From Ornithinibacillus halotolerans (GTDB lineage: Bacteria > Bacillota > Bacilli > Bacillales > Amphibacillaceae): a stretch of 64,000 nucleotides of DNA. Location: assembly GCF_014637405.1 (NCBI RefSeq), contig NZ_BMEY01000008.1:124001-188000 (forward strand), given 5' to 3'. Positions within the stretch are counted from its first letter, which is position 1, and every line of letters starts with the position of its first letter. Of this stretch, positions 38,263-47,791 are shown one piece after another. The notes under the pieces were generated by a model. It ran no database searches and had not been told where the DNA came from. It saw only the letters and a program-made list of their open reading frames with translations. Both the position numbers and the translations under genes were made by a program.

Positions 38263-38362
38263 GTAAAACACCTATGATCATACTTCTATAAATTTATATA
38301 GAAAGTGAGGGTTGGATGGTTTAATTCAAGGTTTTAGAATTTTAAAAACGGAGGTAAAAAAA

Positions 38363-39604
38363 ATGAAAAAAGCACTTATAAAATGGAATGAAATTAGTCT
38401 TGTTAAACGCATACTCATTGGTCTTTTGTTAGGTATAATATTAGCTTTACTCGTACCAAATGGAGCTAGTTGGATTTCCATCTTTGGAAACTTATTTGTA
38501 GGTGCATTAAAAGCTATAGCACCAATGTTAGTCTTTATTCTTGTAATTCATGCTATATCTGGGCATAAAAAAGGAAATAAAACAAATATGAAGACGATAC
38601 TTGCTTTATATGCGATTGGAACATTTTTGGCAGGTTTAGTCGGAGTACTAGCAAGCTTTCTTTTTCCTGTTAGTTTAACTTTATCATCTGAAGCCAGTGA
38701 TTTGACACCACCAAGTGGAATTATAGAAGTATTAGAAAACATTTTATTTAATATCGTGGATAATCCAGTGAACGCATTAATGAACGCCAATTACATCGGA
38801 ATTCTTACATGGGCAATTCTTTTCGGGATTGCATTACGAGGTGCAGCAGAATCAACTAAAAAAATGATTGAGAATTTCTCAAGTGCAATATCTACAGTAG
38901 TTAAATGGGTAATTAATTTAGCTCCTCTTGGAATAATGGGACTTGTATTTGAAGCAATTGTAACAAGCGGATTATCTTCTCTAGCTGGATATGGAAAGCT
39001 ACTGTTAGTTTTACTAGGATCCATGTTTTTTGTAGCATTAGTTATTAACCCTATTATCGTTTATGTAAATATCCGTAAAAACCCATACCCCCTTGTTTTA
39101 ACTTGTTTAAGGGAGAGTGGAATTACAGCATTCTTTACACGGAGTTCAGCGGCAAATATCCCTGTAAATATGAGACTATGTGAAAAATTAAACCTTGATA
39201 AAAACACGTATTCTATCTCTATCCCATTAGGCGGGAATATAAATATGGGTGGGGCAGCAGTTACAATTTCTGTCTTAACTCTTGCAGCTGTTCATACGCT
39301 CGGGATACAAGTAGATATATTTACAGCGGTCATACTAATTGTATTATCTGCTATATCTGCTGCAGGTGCTTCGGGAGTTGCTGGTGGGTCACTATTACTT
39401 ATCCCATTAGCTTGTAGTTTATTTGGGATATCTAATGATGTTGCTATGCAAGTTGTGGCAATCGGGTTTATCATTGGTGTACTGCAAGACTCTTGTGAGA
39501 CAGCCCTAAACTCATCTACCGATGTACTATTTACAGCAACAGCAGAATTTGCTCAAAAACGCAAATCTGTAGGTGAAGATTCTAAACAAGTTGAAACTAT
39601 ATAA
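38363..39604 (+). CDS. sstT: Serine/threonine:sodium symporter SstT
   Basis: From ATG 38363, eight bases after GGAGG, the product has 413 residues; an upstream GTG extends the frame by 17 codons without a ribosome site. It has eight to nine membrane helices and two re-entrant loops of the dicarboxylate/amino acid:cation symporter fold, with the SstT signature [20 protein letters not shown] and [19 protein letters not shown]. It imports serine and threonine with sodium. The two threonine T-boxes upstream independently support the substrate: expression should rise when tRNA-Thr is uncharged. Confidence 0.94.
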   Translation: MKKALIKWNEISLVKRILIGLLLGIILALLVPNGASWISIFGNLFVGALKAIAPMLVFILVIHAISGHKKGNKTNMKTILALYAIGTFLAGLVGVLASFLFPVSLTLSSEASDLTPPSGIIEVLENILFNIVDNPVNALMNANYIGILTWAILFGIALRGAAESTKKMIENFSSAISTVVKWVINLAPLGIMGLVFEAIVTSGLSSLAGYGKLLLVLLGSMFFVALVINPIIVYVNIRKNPYPLVLTCLRESGITAFFTRSSAANIPVNMRLCEKLNLDKNTYSISIPLGGNINMGGAAVTISVLTLAAVHTLGIQVDIFTAVILIVLSAISAAGASGVAGGSLLLIPLACSLFGISNDVAMQVVAIGFIIGVLQDSCETALNSSTDVLFTATAEFAQKRKSVGEDSKQVETI

Positions 39605-39621
39605 CCGTTAACAAATAAAAA

Positions 39622-39650
39622 TAGGAGTGTCAAATCGACACTCCTTTAAT
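39622..39650 (+). terminator. Terminator of sstT
   Basis: AGGAGTGTC and GACACTCCT form a nine-base perfect stem with a five-base loop, followed by TTAAT. Confidence 0.8.
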
Positions 39651-39716
39651 CCGTTATATTAAGTATTTCAATTAGCTGATGAATTCTATCAATCATTTTA
39701 GTCTGTATGCTTCTGT

Positions 39717-40080
39717 GAAATGATATATAAGACGATTCCATACATCATTTCACAATGGAAATTGCCGCGAAATGATAGATAGGACTCTCCCTTTCATCAT
39801 TTCACACCGGATACTGTAACGAAATGATAGATGGGCTCCTCCCATTCATCATTTCACAACGGATACTGCTGCGAAATGATAGATAGGACCCTCCCTTTCG
39901 TCATTTCACAACGGATACTGCCATGAAATGATAGATAGGACCCTCCCATTCATCATTTCACAACGGGTACTGTAACGAAATGATAGATGGGCTCCTCCCA
40001 TTCATCATTTCACACCGGATATTGCCGCGAAATGATAGATAGGACATTACCAATCATCATTTCACACTGGATATTACCAT
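39717..40080. repeat. Seven tandem hairpin units with an exact 52-bp period
   Basis: GAAATGAT starts at 39717, 39769, 39821, 39873, 39925, 39977 and 40029. In each unit GAAATGATAGATgGG is followed by a short loop and CCCATTCATCATTTC, so each can fold into a stem-loop of about 38 bases, separated by a spacer such as ACAACGGATACTGCC. The spacers are similar to each other, so this is not a CRISPR array. It lies between the converging 3' ends of sstT and the nup operon. Confidence 0.93.
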
Positions 40081-40093
40081 AAAAAGATATAAT

Positions 40094-41053
40094 CTATCTC
40101 TTACCTTTATCATAAATCTCACCTAATGCTCTTGGAGCACGATTCGATTTGGAGAAGAATATTAGTAATAGTAATGTTAGTACATAAGGTAACGTCATAA
40201 ATAAATCCGTGAAACTACTTGGTAATTCCATAACCATTGCAATAGCAGATCCACCTGATTTTGCAAATCCAAAAATTAGACAAGCCACTAATGTCGGTAG
40301 AATCTTCCAATTCCCAAAAATTAAAGCAGCAATAGCTAAAAAGCCATATCCCATATAAATACTGGAAGAAAAGTTAGCTGAAATAGAGTATGCAAAACAC
40401 ATACCACCTAAACCAGACAATAAACCTGAAATTAATACGGCAGAAAATCTTACTTTGGAAACATCTACTCCAGCAGCATCAACTGAATGAGGGTTTTCTC
40501 CAGCCGCTCGAAGACGCATACCAAATTTACTTTTATATAGAAGATACCAAGCAAAACAAGCAATGATAACAATAATAATTTCAAATGGATAAATATTCGT
40601 AAATGCAGCTCCAATTACTGGAATATTAGCTAGAAACTCGATCGTAAATCGGTCAGATACTCCTAACTGAAATCGATCCGAAGCTTGACCAAATACAAGT
40701 ACATTAATTTGTGCCGTTAAAAAAGTCGTTAGTGCTAACGCCAAAATATTAATAACGACACCACTAATTACTTGGTCTGCCTTAAATTTTATACAAAGTA
40801 CTGCATGAATTATAGAGAACATCATTCCACCAATCATGGAGAATAGTAATGCCACGTAAAATAGATGTTCTACACCAATACCAGAAGTATGAGCAATTAA
40901 GACCGCTGAGAGTGCACCAACAAAAGCACCAAAACCTTGAAAACCTTCTAACGCTAAGTTAGTAATCCCACTCTTCTCACTATAAATCCCACCGATAGCA
41001 ATAATAAATAGCGGAAGTGCAAATGATAACCCATCTATAATTACTGTATCCAT
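40094..41053 (-). CDS. nupQ: Nucleoside ABC transporter permease NupQ
   Basis: The 319-residue membrane protein belongs to the branched-chain/BMP-type permease family, with about eight to nine helices and the motif LRAAGENPHSVDAAGVDVSK that contacts the ATPase. It starts at ATG 41053, which shares one base with the nupP stop (TGATG); a TTG one codon earlier is possible. It is the last gene of nupNOPQ, the guanosine importer operon of B. subtilis, and its partner permease is the preceding gene. No distinct terminator is seen, but the 52-bp hairpin array begins right after the stop and may take that role. Confidence 0.88.
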   Translation of the reverse strand: MDTVIIDGLSFALPLFIIAIGGIYSEKSGITNLALEGFQGFGAFVGALSAVLIAHTSGIGVEHLFYVALLFSMIGGMMFSIIHAVLCIKFKADQVISGVVINILALALTTFLTAQINVLVFGQASDRFQLGVSDRFTIEFLANIPVIGAAFTNIYPFEIIIVIIACFAWYLLYKSKFGMRLRAAGENPHSVDAAGVDVSKVRFSAVLISGLLSGLGGMCFAYSISANFSSSIYMGYGFLAIAALIFGNWKILPTLVACLIFGFAKSGGSAIAMVMELPSSFTDLFMTLPYVLTLLLLIFFSKSNRAPRALGEIYDKGKR

Positions 41054-42204
41054 CAAGATCTACGCTCCTTTCGGTCCACATTTTTTTCCTTCAACTGGCT
41101 AGCTTTATGTTTTAAATATGCACCACATGCGCTAAACAGCAAGATTAGCCCAATGATAACTGATGCAATTTCCTGTCTAATCCCAGCTTGTGAACTCATA
41201 TACGTGCTTCCTTGATCAATGATAGACACTAAAAATGAAGAAAATATAATCCCGATTGGATGAATATTTCCTAATAAAGATACGGCAATCGAATCAAATC
41301 CCATGCTTGATAAGACTTTCGGTTGTATCGAAGCATAATATCCTAGATAGTAGGTAACACCAGCAAGGCCTGCTAAACCACCTGAGATTACCATTGCCAA
41401 TACCATATTCTTTCCAACATTAATTCCGGCAAATTTTGCTGCTTTACGATTTGCACCAACAGCTTTTATCTCATAACCAACTACCGTACGGTCCAATAAG
41501 AACTTCAATAGGATGGCAACTACAATAGCTAGTATAAACCCTAGCGGGATATCCATCTTTAAGTTAGCCATTTCCACATTCACTAGCGTTAAACGCGCTT
41601 CTTCGGAGACATATTTTGATTGCCTTGAAAGAGGATCAATATAATACATCTGAATAAAGAAGCTAATAATATATTGTGCAGTATAATTTAGCATAATGGT
41701 AGATACAACTTCATTAATATTAAATCGATATTTTAGCCATCCAACAAGACCACCGACCAATCCTCCAGTAATAAATCCAACGACTAATACGAGCGGTTTT
41801 GCGATGATTGCATCCAGTCCACTATAACCAACAATAATTGTCGCGATAAAACCAGAAACTAGCATTTGACCTGAAACACCTATATTAAATAAACCAGCTT
41901 TTAGAGCTACCGCAACAGCAAGACTCGCAAAAACAAGCGGAGTCATTGCATTTAAAAGACTTAAAAAATCAGTCAACATACTTTTATATCCAGCATAAGC
42001 AGGCTTAGGCATGATTCCTGCGCCTTGCAGTAAGTTATAAAATGCTTGTAGTGGGTTTTTCCCAATCAATAGAATAACAATAGCTGCAGCAATAAAACTT
42101 ATTACGATAGAGACTACTGGAATAGTGATTGGTTGCCATTTCTCATTACGAATTGGCTTGAATATAATTTTACTTAAGTTCAATTTTCTCTTATCTTTAT
42201 CCAT
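41053..42204 (-). CDS. nupP: Nucleoside ABC transporter permease NupP
   Basis: The 383-residue membrane protein has a long cytoplasmic N-terminus, about ten helices, and the coupling motif GYEIKAVGANRKAAKFAGIN. It overlaps the upstream ATPase gene by eight bases and the downstream permease gene by one, so all three are translationally coupled. With NupQ it forms the heterodimeric channel of a BMP-family nucleoside importer. Confidence 0.9.
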   Translation of the reverse strand: MDKDKRKLNLSKIIFKPIRNEKWQPITIPVVSIVISFIAAAIVILLIGKNPLQAFYNLLQGAGIMPKPAYAGYKSMLTDFLSLLNAMTPLVFASLAVAVALKAGLFNIGVSGQMLVSGFIATIIVGYSGLDAIIAKPLVLVVGFITGGLVGGLVGWLKYRFNINEVVSTIMLNYTAQYIISFFIQMYYIDPLSRQSKYVSEEARLTLVNVEMANLKMDIPLGFILAIVVAILLKFLLDRTVVGYEIKAVGANRKAAKFAGINVGKNMVLAMVISGGLAGLAGVTYYLGYYASIQPKVLSSMGFDSIAVSLLGNIHPIGIIFSSFLVSIIDQGSTYMSSQAGIRQEIASVIIGLILLFSACGAYLKHKASQLKEKNVDRKERRS

Positions 42205-43729
42205 GCTTAGCCCCCATCATATATTCGCCTACTTCATTCTTCGTTAGTGATTCACTACTTGCTACTTTTTGAAGCCTGCCATTATATATAACACCAATCG
42301 TATCTGCAACATCCATAATCTCATCCAGTTCTAATGAAACAAGTAAAATTGCTTTTCCTTTGTCTCTTTCTTGAATCATCATCTTATGGATATTTTCAAT
42401 TGCGCCTATATCCACACCACGAGTCGGTTGCACAAAAATCATGAGTGGGGATTGCAATTCAATTTCTCGAGCTATAATCGCCTTTTGTTGATTACCCCCA
42501 CTCATGGAACGAACTTGCGTCTGAATTCCTTGTCCACTTCTAATATCATATTTCTCAATTAATCTATTTCCGAACTGGTCAAACTCTTCTTTATTTAAAA
42601 TTCCATTTCGAGAAAATGGCTCTTTATAATATTGTTTCAATGCTAGATTTGTAGCTACATCAAAATCCAATATTAAACCAACACTTTGTCTATCCTCTGG
42701 GATGTACGATATGCCAGCCTCTGTTCTTTTTCTAATTCGTTCATCTGTTATATCTTGTTCATTTAAAAGGATTTTCCCACTAGATACCTTGGTTAATCCT
42801 GCAATGGCATCTGCTATTTCCACTTGTCCATTGTCTGCTACTCCGGCAATAGCAAATATTTCTCCACCACGGATAGAGAAAGATACATCTTTAACGACTT
42901 CAAATCCATCTTCATTTTTAACCGTTAGATTTTCTACCTTTAAAACTTCATCTTTCATCTGGGCAGGCGTTTTCGCTGATTCAAAGCTCACTTCTCTTCC
43001 GACCATTAATTGAGCCATGTAATTAGTAGAAGTTTCCTTTACATCTAATACATCTATTAACTTACCTTTATTCAGTACAGCACATCGATCAGCTACTTTT
43101 TTAATTTCATCTAACTTATGAGTGATTAAGATAATTGTTTTACCACCTTGTCGTAACCCTTCAATAATATCAAGGAGGAATTCAATTTCTTGAGGAGTCA
43201 AAACAGCTGTAGGTTCATCAAAAATGAGGATTTCTGCTTCACGATACAGTACTTTTAAAATCTCTACACGCTGTTGCATGGAAACAGTGAGATCAGTAAT
43301 TCGTTTCTTTGGATCTACTTCTAATCCGAAACTTTTCGACAACTCTTCAATTTTGCGATTTGCACTCTGAATATCTACATATGGGAAAATTCCTGCAAAT
43401 CGTTTCATTGGCTCGATACCTAAAATAATATTCTCTGTAATCGTATAATCAGGAACGAGCTTAAAGTGTTGATGCACCATTCCGATATTTAGCTTTGCAG
43501 CGTGATTAGGTGAACTAATTTGTACCTTTTCTCCACGGATATAAACTTCTCCTTCATCAGGTTCGTACATTCCGCTTAGGATACTCATCAATGTTGATTT
43601 ACCAGCACCATTTTCACCAAGTAAAGCAAAAATCTCTCCTTTTTTAATCCCAATGGATACATCATCATTAGCTACTATTCCAGGGAATCGTTTGGTTATA
43701 TGTTTCATTTCTACAATATAATCAGACAT
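42197..43729 (-). CDS. nupO: Nucleoside ABC transporter ATPase NupO
   Basis: The 510-residue protein contains two ABC ATPase domains. The first has Walker A GENGAGKST and a degenerate signature LTVSMQQRVEI; the second has a divergent Walker A (AGVADNGQVE) and the canonical signature RSMSGGNQQKAI. This uneven layout is normal for sugar/nucleoside importers of the RbsA/YufO type. I chose ATG 43729 with AAGGAG seven bases upstream; the frame extends seven codons further. It energises the NupPQ permease. Confidence 0.92.
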   Translation of the reverse strand: MSDYIVEMKHITKRFPGIVANDDVSIGIKKGEIFALLGENGAGKSTLMSILSGMYEPDEGEVYIRGEKVQISSPNHAAKLNIGMVHQHFKLVPDYTITENIILGIEPMKRFAGIFPYVDIQSANRKIEELSKSFGLEVDPKKRITDLTVSMQQRVEILKVLYREAEILIFDEPTAVLTPQEIEFLLDIIEGLRQGGKTIILITHKLDEIKKVADRCAVLNKGKLIDVLDVKETSTNYMAQLMVGREVSFESAKTPAQMKDEVLKVENLTVKNEDGFEVVKDVSFSIRGGEIFAIAGVADNGQVEIADAIAGLTKVSSGKILLNEQDITDERIRKRTEAGISYIPEDRQSVGLILDFDVATNLALKQYYKEPFSRNGILNKEEFDQFGNRLIEKYDIRSGQGIQTQVRSMSGGNQQKAIIAREIELQSPLMIFVQPTRGVDIGAIENIHKMMIQERDKGKAILLVSLELDEIMDVADTIGVIYNGRLQKVASSESLTKNEVGEYMMGAKHG

Positions 43730-43800
43730 TGCTTTTCTCCTTAGGTTCAATTTAGAAATACTTTTTTCGAATGTTAAAAATATTATCTCTGAAGGTTAAA

Positions 43801-43845
43801 AAAGTTCATTATTCCCCTAAGCGTTTTAGGGAAATAATAAACTTT
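43801..43845 (-). terminator. Strong hairpin between nupN and nupO
   Basis: AAAGTTCATTATTCCCCTAA and TTAGGGAAATAATAAACTTT form a stem of about 20 bases with few mismatches and a five-base loop. On the minus strand the distal arm runs into TTTTTT, so it can act as a partial terminator that keeps the binding protein more abundant than the transporter, or as an mRNA-stabilising end. Confidence 0.75.
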
Positions 43846-43879
43846 TATAGAATCTTCATGACCAATAGTTACGAATTAA

Positions 43880-45034
43880 TTATAGCCCTGGAAAGCTTTC
43901 TGGAGTGTGGCCATTAAAGTTTGACGCAGGCTCAACTTCTCCACTTTGCATTAAATCGTATGCTTCATCAATTTTACTAATCGTATCTTCAGATAATTGG
44001 TGACGTCCTTCTTCTTTCACATAACCAGTTGAATCGGTATCTGCTTTAAGAAGTACATTAGCACCTTCAAATGTTCCATCAACAATAGCATTTAGAGAAC
44101 GTTCAACGTTTAGGTCCATTACTTTTAAAGCACTTGTTAAAATAACATTTTCAGAACCATTTACTCCGTCCTCCCATTGGTCAACATCTCCACCAATGAT
44201 TTTCACATCTTTGTCAGATTCTTTCACTGCTGTAATAACACCATTACCAGTACCACCAGCAGCGATGAATATTGTATCTACACCTTGTTCAATTAATGCA
44301 TTTCCAATTACTTTACCTGTAGGCTCATCAGCAAAATCCCCTGCATAGTTACCACCTACATCAGCACCAGTTACATCAGTACCTGCGTAACCTGCTAATT
44401 CTACGATTTCAACATTTTTACCGTATACTTTATTTACATAATTCACACCAGATTCGAAACCGAACTGATAGTTAACGTTTGAAGGATAAGCAATTCCGTT
44501 CACAACTGCTACTTTATTTGTTTTTGTTTCTAAAGCAGCTGCCATTCCAACTAAGAATCCACTTTCTTCTTCAGCAAATGTCATTGCATACACATTTTCA
44601 AATTCAGTTTGTCCATCAACTTCTGCTGGATGAGAGTCAATTAAAATAAATTGTTTATCTGGGTTTTCTACCGCTAATTGAGAAATTCCAGCAAATTGGA
44701 ATCCTGGTGTTACGATTACATCATAATCAGCAACAACGTCAGCAACTGCTTGTACACCAGCAGCTGGGTCACCAGTTGGCTCTTTAATATCTTTAACTGT
44801 TGCATTTGGGTGTTCTTCAATAAAGCTTAAAATACCTTCGTAGTTATTTTGGTTAAAGCTACGATCATCAACACCTGATGGACTTGAGATAATCACAATT
44901 TTTAATCCATCTTTTTCTGTTTCTGAATCTGTATTAGCTCCGTTATCATTACCTGAATCATTAGAGCACGCTACTAAAACTGCTGCCATTAGAGCAACAA
45001 ATAAAATCATTACTAATTTCTTCGTATTTTTCAT
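43880..45034 (-). CDS. nupN: BMP-family nucleoside-binding lipoprotein NupN
   Basis: The 384-residue lipoprotein has a signal peptide with lipobox VACS (Cys about residue 23) and a BMP/PnrA-like domain (GVDDRSFNQNNYEGILSFIE, the nucleoside-binding start; MTFAEEESGFLVGMAAALET). GAGGAGG precedes the ATG. Its gene lies directly downstream of a guanine riboswitch, which fits guanosine or related purine nucleoside uptake as in B. subtilis NupN. It delivers the ligand to NupOPQ. Confidence 0.92.
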   Translation of the reverse strand: MKNTKKLVMILFVALMAAVLVACSNDSGNDNGANTDSETEKDGLKIVIISSPSGVDDRSFNQNNYEGILSFIEEHPNATVKDIKEPTGDPAAGVQAVADVVADYDVIVTPGFQFAGISQLAVENPDKQFILIDSHPAEVDGQTEFENVYAMTFAEEESGFLVGMAAALETKTNKVAVVNGIAYPSNVNYQFGFESGVNYVNKVYGKNVEIVELAGYAGTDVTGADVGGNYAGDFADEPTGKVIGNALIEQGVDTIFIAAGGTGNGVITAVKESDKDVKIIGGDVDQWEDGVNGSENVILTSALKVMDLNVERSLNAIVDGTFEGANVLLKADTDSTGYVKEEGRHQLSEDTISKIDEAYDLMQSGEVEPASNFNGHTPESFPGL

Positions 45035-45111
45035 CGAAAAAATCCTCCTCAGTGGTTTCTTTGTTGAATTGTGTGTAAAAATAATAAAAATAGTACCGTG
45101 TTTATAAAAAG

Positions 45112-45272
45112 GAAAAAGCCCCGATTAATAACCGGAGCTTGACTTTAGGCATCAGTAAATAACGGAGATAAACATAGACATATGTTTACCGTTTATATAC
45201 ATAACCTCGTAGTCAAGCTATTTATGGTAGCTTGGTAGAAACTTTCGGGCCATATCCCCAAATTTATACGAG
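45112..45272 (-). ncRNA. Guanine riboswitch of nupNOPQ
   Basis: On the minus strand the aptamer (45272-45206) has P1 CTCGT/ACGAG, the conserved loop GATATGG, the core GTTTCTACC, the L3 loop CCATAAA and the end TTGACTACGAG. The base that pairs with the ligand (in GACTA) is C, which specifies guanine rather than adenine. A terminator follows: AGCTCCGG and CGGGGCT with TTTTT (45139-45112). Guanine or hypoxanthine should switch the transporter off. Confidence 0.93.
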
Positions 45273-45424
45273 AACTTATTTAATTTTTACTAGTTCATAA
45301 TATCACCATCATTTTTGCCTGTCAACAGAAAAAACGAATGTTTATTTATGTAATCGTTTTATCGTTCGGAAATTAGACGTTTTTGTGAAGTGATTATAAT
45401 TGTACGTTCACTTTAATACACAAC

Positions 45425-45466
45425 AGAGGCTTCACCACTTTTCTTAAAAATGGAGAAGCCTCATCC
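45425..45466 (-). terminator. Terminator of the DUF985 gene
   Basis: GAGGCTTC and GAAGCCTC form an eight-base perfect stem with a loop of about 20 bases after the cupin gene. A T-run is weak. Confidence 0.5.
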
Positions 45467-45476
45467 TAACGCTATA

Positions 45477-45998
45477 TTATTCAGGTATTACCTTGTATGC
45501 CATTTTCTTAATAATATCTTCGTGCTGAGGATAATCTTTCAAAAGTTCACTTTGTGTAAAAAGTTCAAAATCAATAAATTCAAATCCTGGGGAGACCATA
45601 CAACCTACTAAAGAAAATGTATCCTCCTCCATAACAGAAGATCCAAAAATAGTATTTTTAGGTACTAATACTTGTGGAACTTCTCCATTATCCAATTTCA
45701 GTCCAAGTTTATATTCATTATAGTTTCCACTTTCATCAATGGTATGAATGGTGAGAGGGCTTCCTGCGTGGAAGTACCATAATTCATCTGATTTTAAACG
45801 GTGGAAATGAGATATATCTTTTGATGTTAAAAGAAAATAAATACTTGTATAAAGTTTACGTTTCTCATCAAAATTCACTGTCAGTTCACTATCAGAAATA
45901 TTTTCAGAAGAGTGAAATGTCCTTTTAAAATACCCACCTTCTGGATGTGGTGCTAGACCTAGTCTAGAAATATAGAATTGTGGATTATTCTGCTTCAA
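45477..45998 (-). CDS. DUF985 cupin-fold protein
   Basis: The 173-residue protein starts at TTG 45998, eight bases after AGGAGG. It has the DUF985 motif LAPHPEGGYFKRTF at the N-terminus and the cupin strand pattern ISHFHRLKSDELWYFHAGSPL, then GSSVMEEDTFSLVGCMVSPGFEF near the end. The family (YML079w-like) has a cupin beta-barrel with a conserved pocket; sugar epimerase- or lyase-like roles have been proposed but the function is not established. It is monocistronic. Confidence 0.88.
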   Translation of the reverse strand: MKQNNPQFYISRLGLAPHPEGGYFKRTFHSSENISDSELTVNFDEKRKLYTSIYFLLTSKDISHFHRLKSDELWYFHAGSPLTIHTIDESGNYNEYKLGLKLDNGEVPQVLVPKNTIFGSSVMEEDTFSLVGCMVSPGFEFIDFELFTQSELLKDYPQHEDIIKKMAYKVIPE

Positions 45999-46083
45999 AT
46001 TACATACCTCCTAAATTTAGTAATTAATTGATTCTATCGGATGTAAAATTTTTAGTCAAAAAAAGACCACTAATGTGGCCTTA

Positions 46084-47286
46084 TTATAAATCAAATCGTT
46101 CACATAAAAGTTGTACTGCTTTCTCACCGTTTTCTAAATCTACAACATAAGATATGCTTATTTCTGAGGTAGTTACTTGATAGAATGGAAGATTTGCCTC
46201 AATTAATGTACGGAATACTTTTGAAGCAACCCCTGTCATATCACGCATCCCAGATCCAATAACAGACACTTTTGTGAATCGGTTTTCTATTTTAAAATAT
46301 AGAGCTGGATAGTATTCTTTTAGTTGTCCGAAGATTTTTTGGATTTGGTATTCCTCCGTATCCTTCATGGTAAAGGAGAGTTGTAACCCTTCATTACTGG
46401 TAATCTGTGAAATCATATCGACATTAATTTCTTCTTTCTCCAAATACATAAATAATTGATCCAGTAGTTGTGTATTATTTTCAGGATAGTTTAGTGTAAC
46501 GTGAATCATATCCTTATCAATTGCAACACCTGTTACCGCTTTTTTCTCGATCATTTCTATTGTTGACATAATCCAAGTTCCTTTCTCCTCCGATAATGTC
46601 TTACCTAAGTAAATCGGAATGTTGTAGTTTTTTGCAATTTCTATACTTCTAGATACAAGAACTCCAGAACCTAATGCACTCATCTCCATCATTTCCTCGT
46701 ATGATACCACTTGATGTCTTTTTGCTTGAGGATAAATACGGGGATCCGTACTGTAAACTCCATCAACATCGGTATAAATCTCACAAGGACATTGTTGCGC
46801 TGCAGCAAGTGCTACAGCTGTTGTATCTGAACCACCACGGCCAAGGGTTGTAATCTCATTATCTGTATTAAACCCCTGAAAACCTGCCACAATTAGAACA
46901 TTATATGTATTAAAAAGTTGATCAAAAAGCTTACTATTAATTTTAGAAATTTTACTCTTTAAATGATGACCAACTGTTTCGATTCCCGCTTGATATCCTG
47001 TGAGCGGCTTTGACCTAACACCTATATCATTTAATATAATAGATAAATAAGAGATAGTTTGTTGCTCACCTGTTGTTAAAAGTACCGCTAAATCCTGTTC
47101 ATTTGGGGTTTTGGTAATAGAGTTTACTTGTTTTAAAAGCTCATCTGTAGTTTTCCCCATAGCACTGACAACTACGACTAATTGTTCCCCTTCTTCCACA
47201 CGATTCTTTAAGTAAATAGCAATATCCTTGATCTTCTCTATGTTACTAACACTTGAACCACCAAACTTAAGCACAGTACGTCTCAA
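46084..47286 (-). CDS. Aspartokinase (monofunctional)
   Basis: From TTG 47286, six bases after AGAGG, the product has 400 residues; the open frame extends 11 codons upstream into a dispersed repeat and is not favoured. It has the kinase start VLKFGGSSVSN, the ATP-binding ITTLGRGGSDTTAVALAAA, the Asp-binding YTDVDGVYSTDPR and two ACT domains in the last 130 residues, which sense lysine or threonine. Where most relatives have a His-Pro-Arg in GVLHPRAVEFA, this protein has GVLVSRSIEIA, so feedback or catalysis may differ. No lysine riboswitch is seen upstream. It catalyses the first step of the aspartate pathway (lysine, threonine, methionine and dipicolinate). Confidence 0.88.
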   Translation of the reverse strand: MRRTVLKFGGSSVSNIEKIKDIAIYLKNRVEEGEQLVVVVSAMGKTTDELLKQVNSITKTPNEQDLAVLLTTGEQQTISYLSIILNDIGVRSKPLTGYQAGIETVGHHLKSKISKINSKLFDQLFNTYNVLIVAGFQGFNTDNEITTLGRGGSDTTAVALAAAQQCPCEIYTDVDGVYSTDPRIYPQAKRHQVVSYEEMMEMSALGSGVLVSRSIEIAKNYNIPIYLGKTLSEEKGTWIMSTIEMIEKKAVTGVAIDKDMIHVTLNYPENNTQLLDQLFMYLEKEEINVDMISQITSNEGLQLSFTMKDTEEYQIQKIFGQLKEYYPALYFKIENRFTKVSVIGSGMRDMTGVASKVFRTLIEANLPFYQVTTSEISISYVVDLENGEKAVQLLCERFDL

Positions 47287-47307
47287 AATATCCCTCTCCC
47301 TCTCTTT

Positions 47308-47346
47308 GGTGCCTGACACTCCCCGGAATTTGTCACATTTTGTCGA
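47308..47346 (+). repeat. Dispersed 39-bp repeat, copy A
   Basis: The element runs from GGTGCCTGACAC to TTTTGTCGA and matches the segment 53919-53957 at 35 of 39 positions in the same orientation. It is GC-richer than its surroundings. Confidence 0.75.
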
Positions 47347-47363
47347 TTTAGGATTTATACAAA

Positions 47364-47400
47364 ATAAAAAAACAAGCCGAGAATTCCGACTTGTTTTTAT
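47364..47400. terminator. Hairpin upstream of the aspartokinase gene
   Basis: AAAACAAG and CTTGTTTT form an eight-base stem with a 15-base loop between A- and T-runs; it could terminate plus-strand transcription. Confidence 0.45.
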
Positions 47401-47751
47401 TCATCCTATGTACAAGTGGAAGCACTCCATTATTACTAAGAATAATGACAGACTGCATACTATTAATATACAATCCAACAAAGTTTCGTCTGCAAACAAA
47501 ACTCCATTTCGGCAAAGTCCCCTTTCACTTATTACAATTTGCAGATTTACCGTAATAAGATACTGATGGCCTTTGCACCTCAACCATTTCATATTCAATT
47601 TAATATTGTAAGTATACGAAAGTTTCTTGTAATTGTAAACTTAATTAAATAAAAGACACATTTTTAAATAAATGTAAAATTTAAATAGCAATTTGATCAA
47701 TGAAAAAATATTCAATCTTAACTCTTCTGCCTTTATAGTTATTTCACCAAT
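47401..47751. other. Gap without a supported gene
   Basis: A 65-codon minus-strand frame at 47401-47598 has one hydrophobic segment but no ribosome site and no family resemblance, so I leave it uncalled. The rest is AT-rich. Confidence 0.5.
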
Positions 47752-47785
47752 AAAAAAGCATTGCTCCATCTGAAGCAATGCTTTA
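47752..47785 (-). terminator. Terminator of the AbgT-type transporter gene
   Basis: AAAAGCATTGCT and AGCAATGCTTT form an 11-base perfect stem with a seven-base loop and flanking A- and T-runs. Confidence 0.85.
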
Positions 47786-47791
47786 AAAATA

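Noticed and set aside
38312-38362. GTG 38312 as the sstT start
   Set aside because: It adds 17 residues without a ribosome site, while ATG 38363 has GGAGG at good spacing and begins the normal family N-terminus.
39717-40080. CRISPR array
   Set aside because: The period is regular, but the segments between the inverted repeats are near-identical from unit to unit, each unit is itself a hairpin, and no cas genes are present.
47401-47598. 65-codon minus-strand frame with a hydrophobic segment
   Set aside because: There is no ribosome site and no operon partner; the hydrophobic part can arise from AT-rich DNA.
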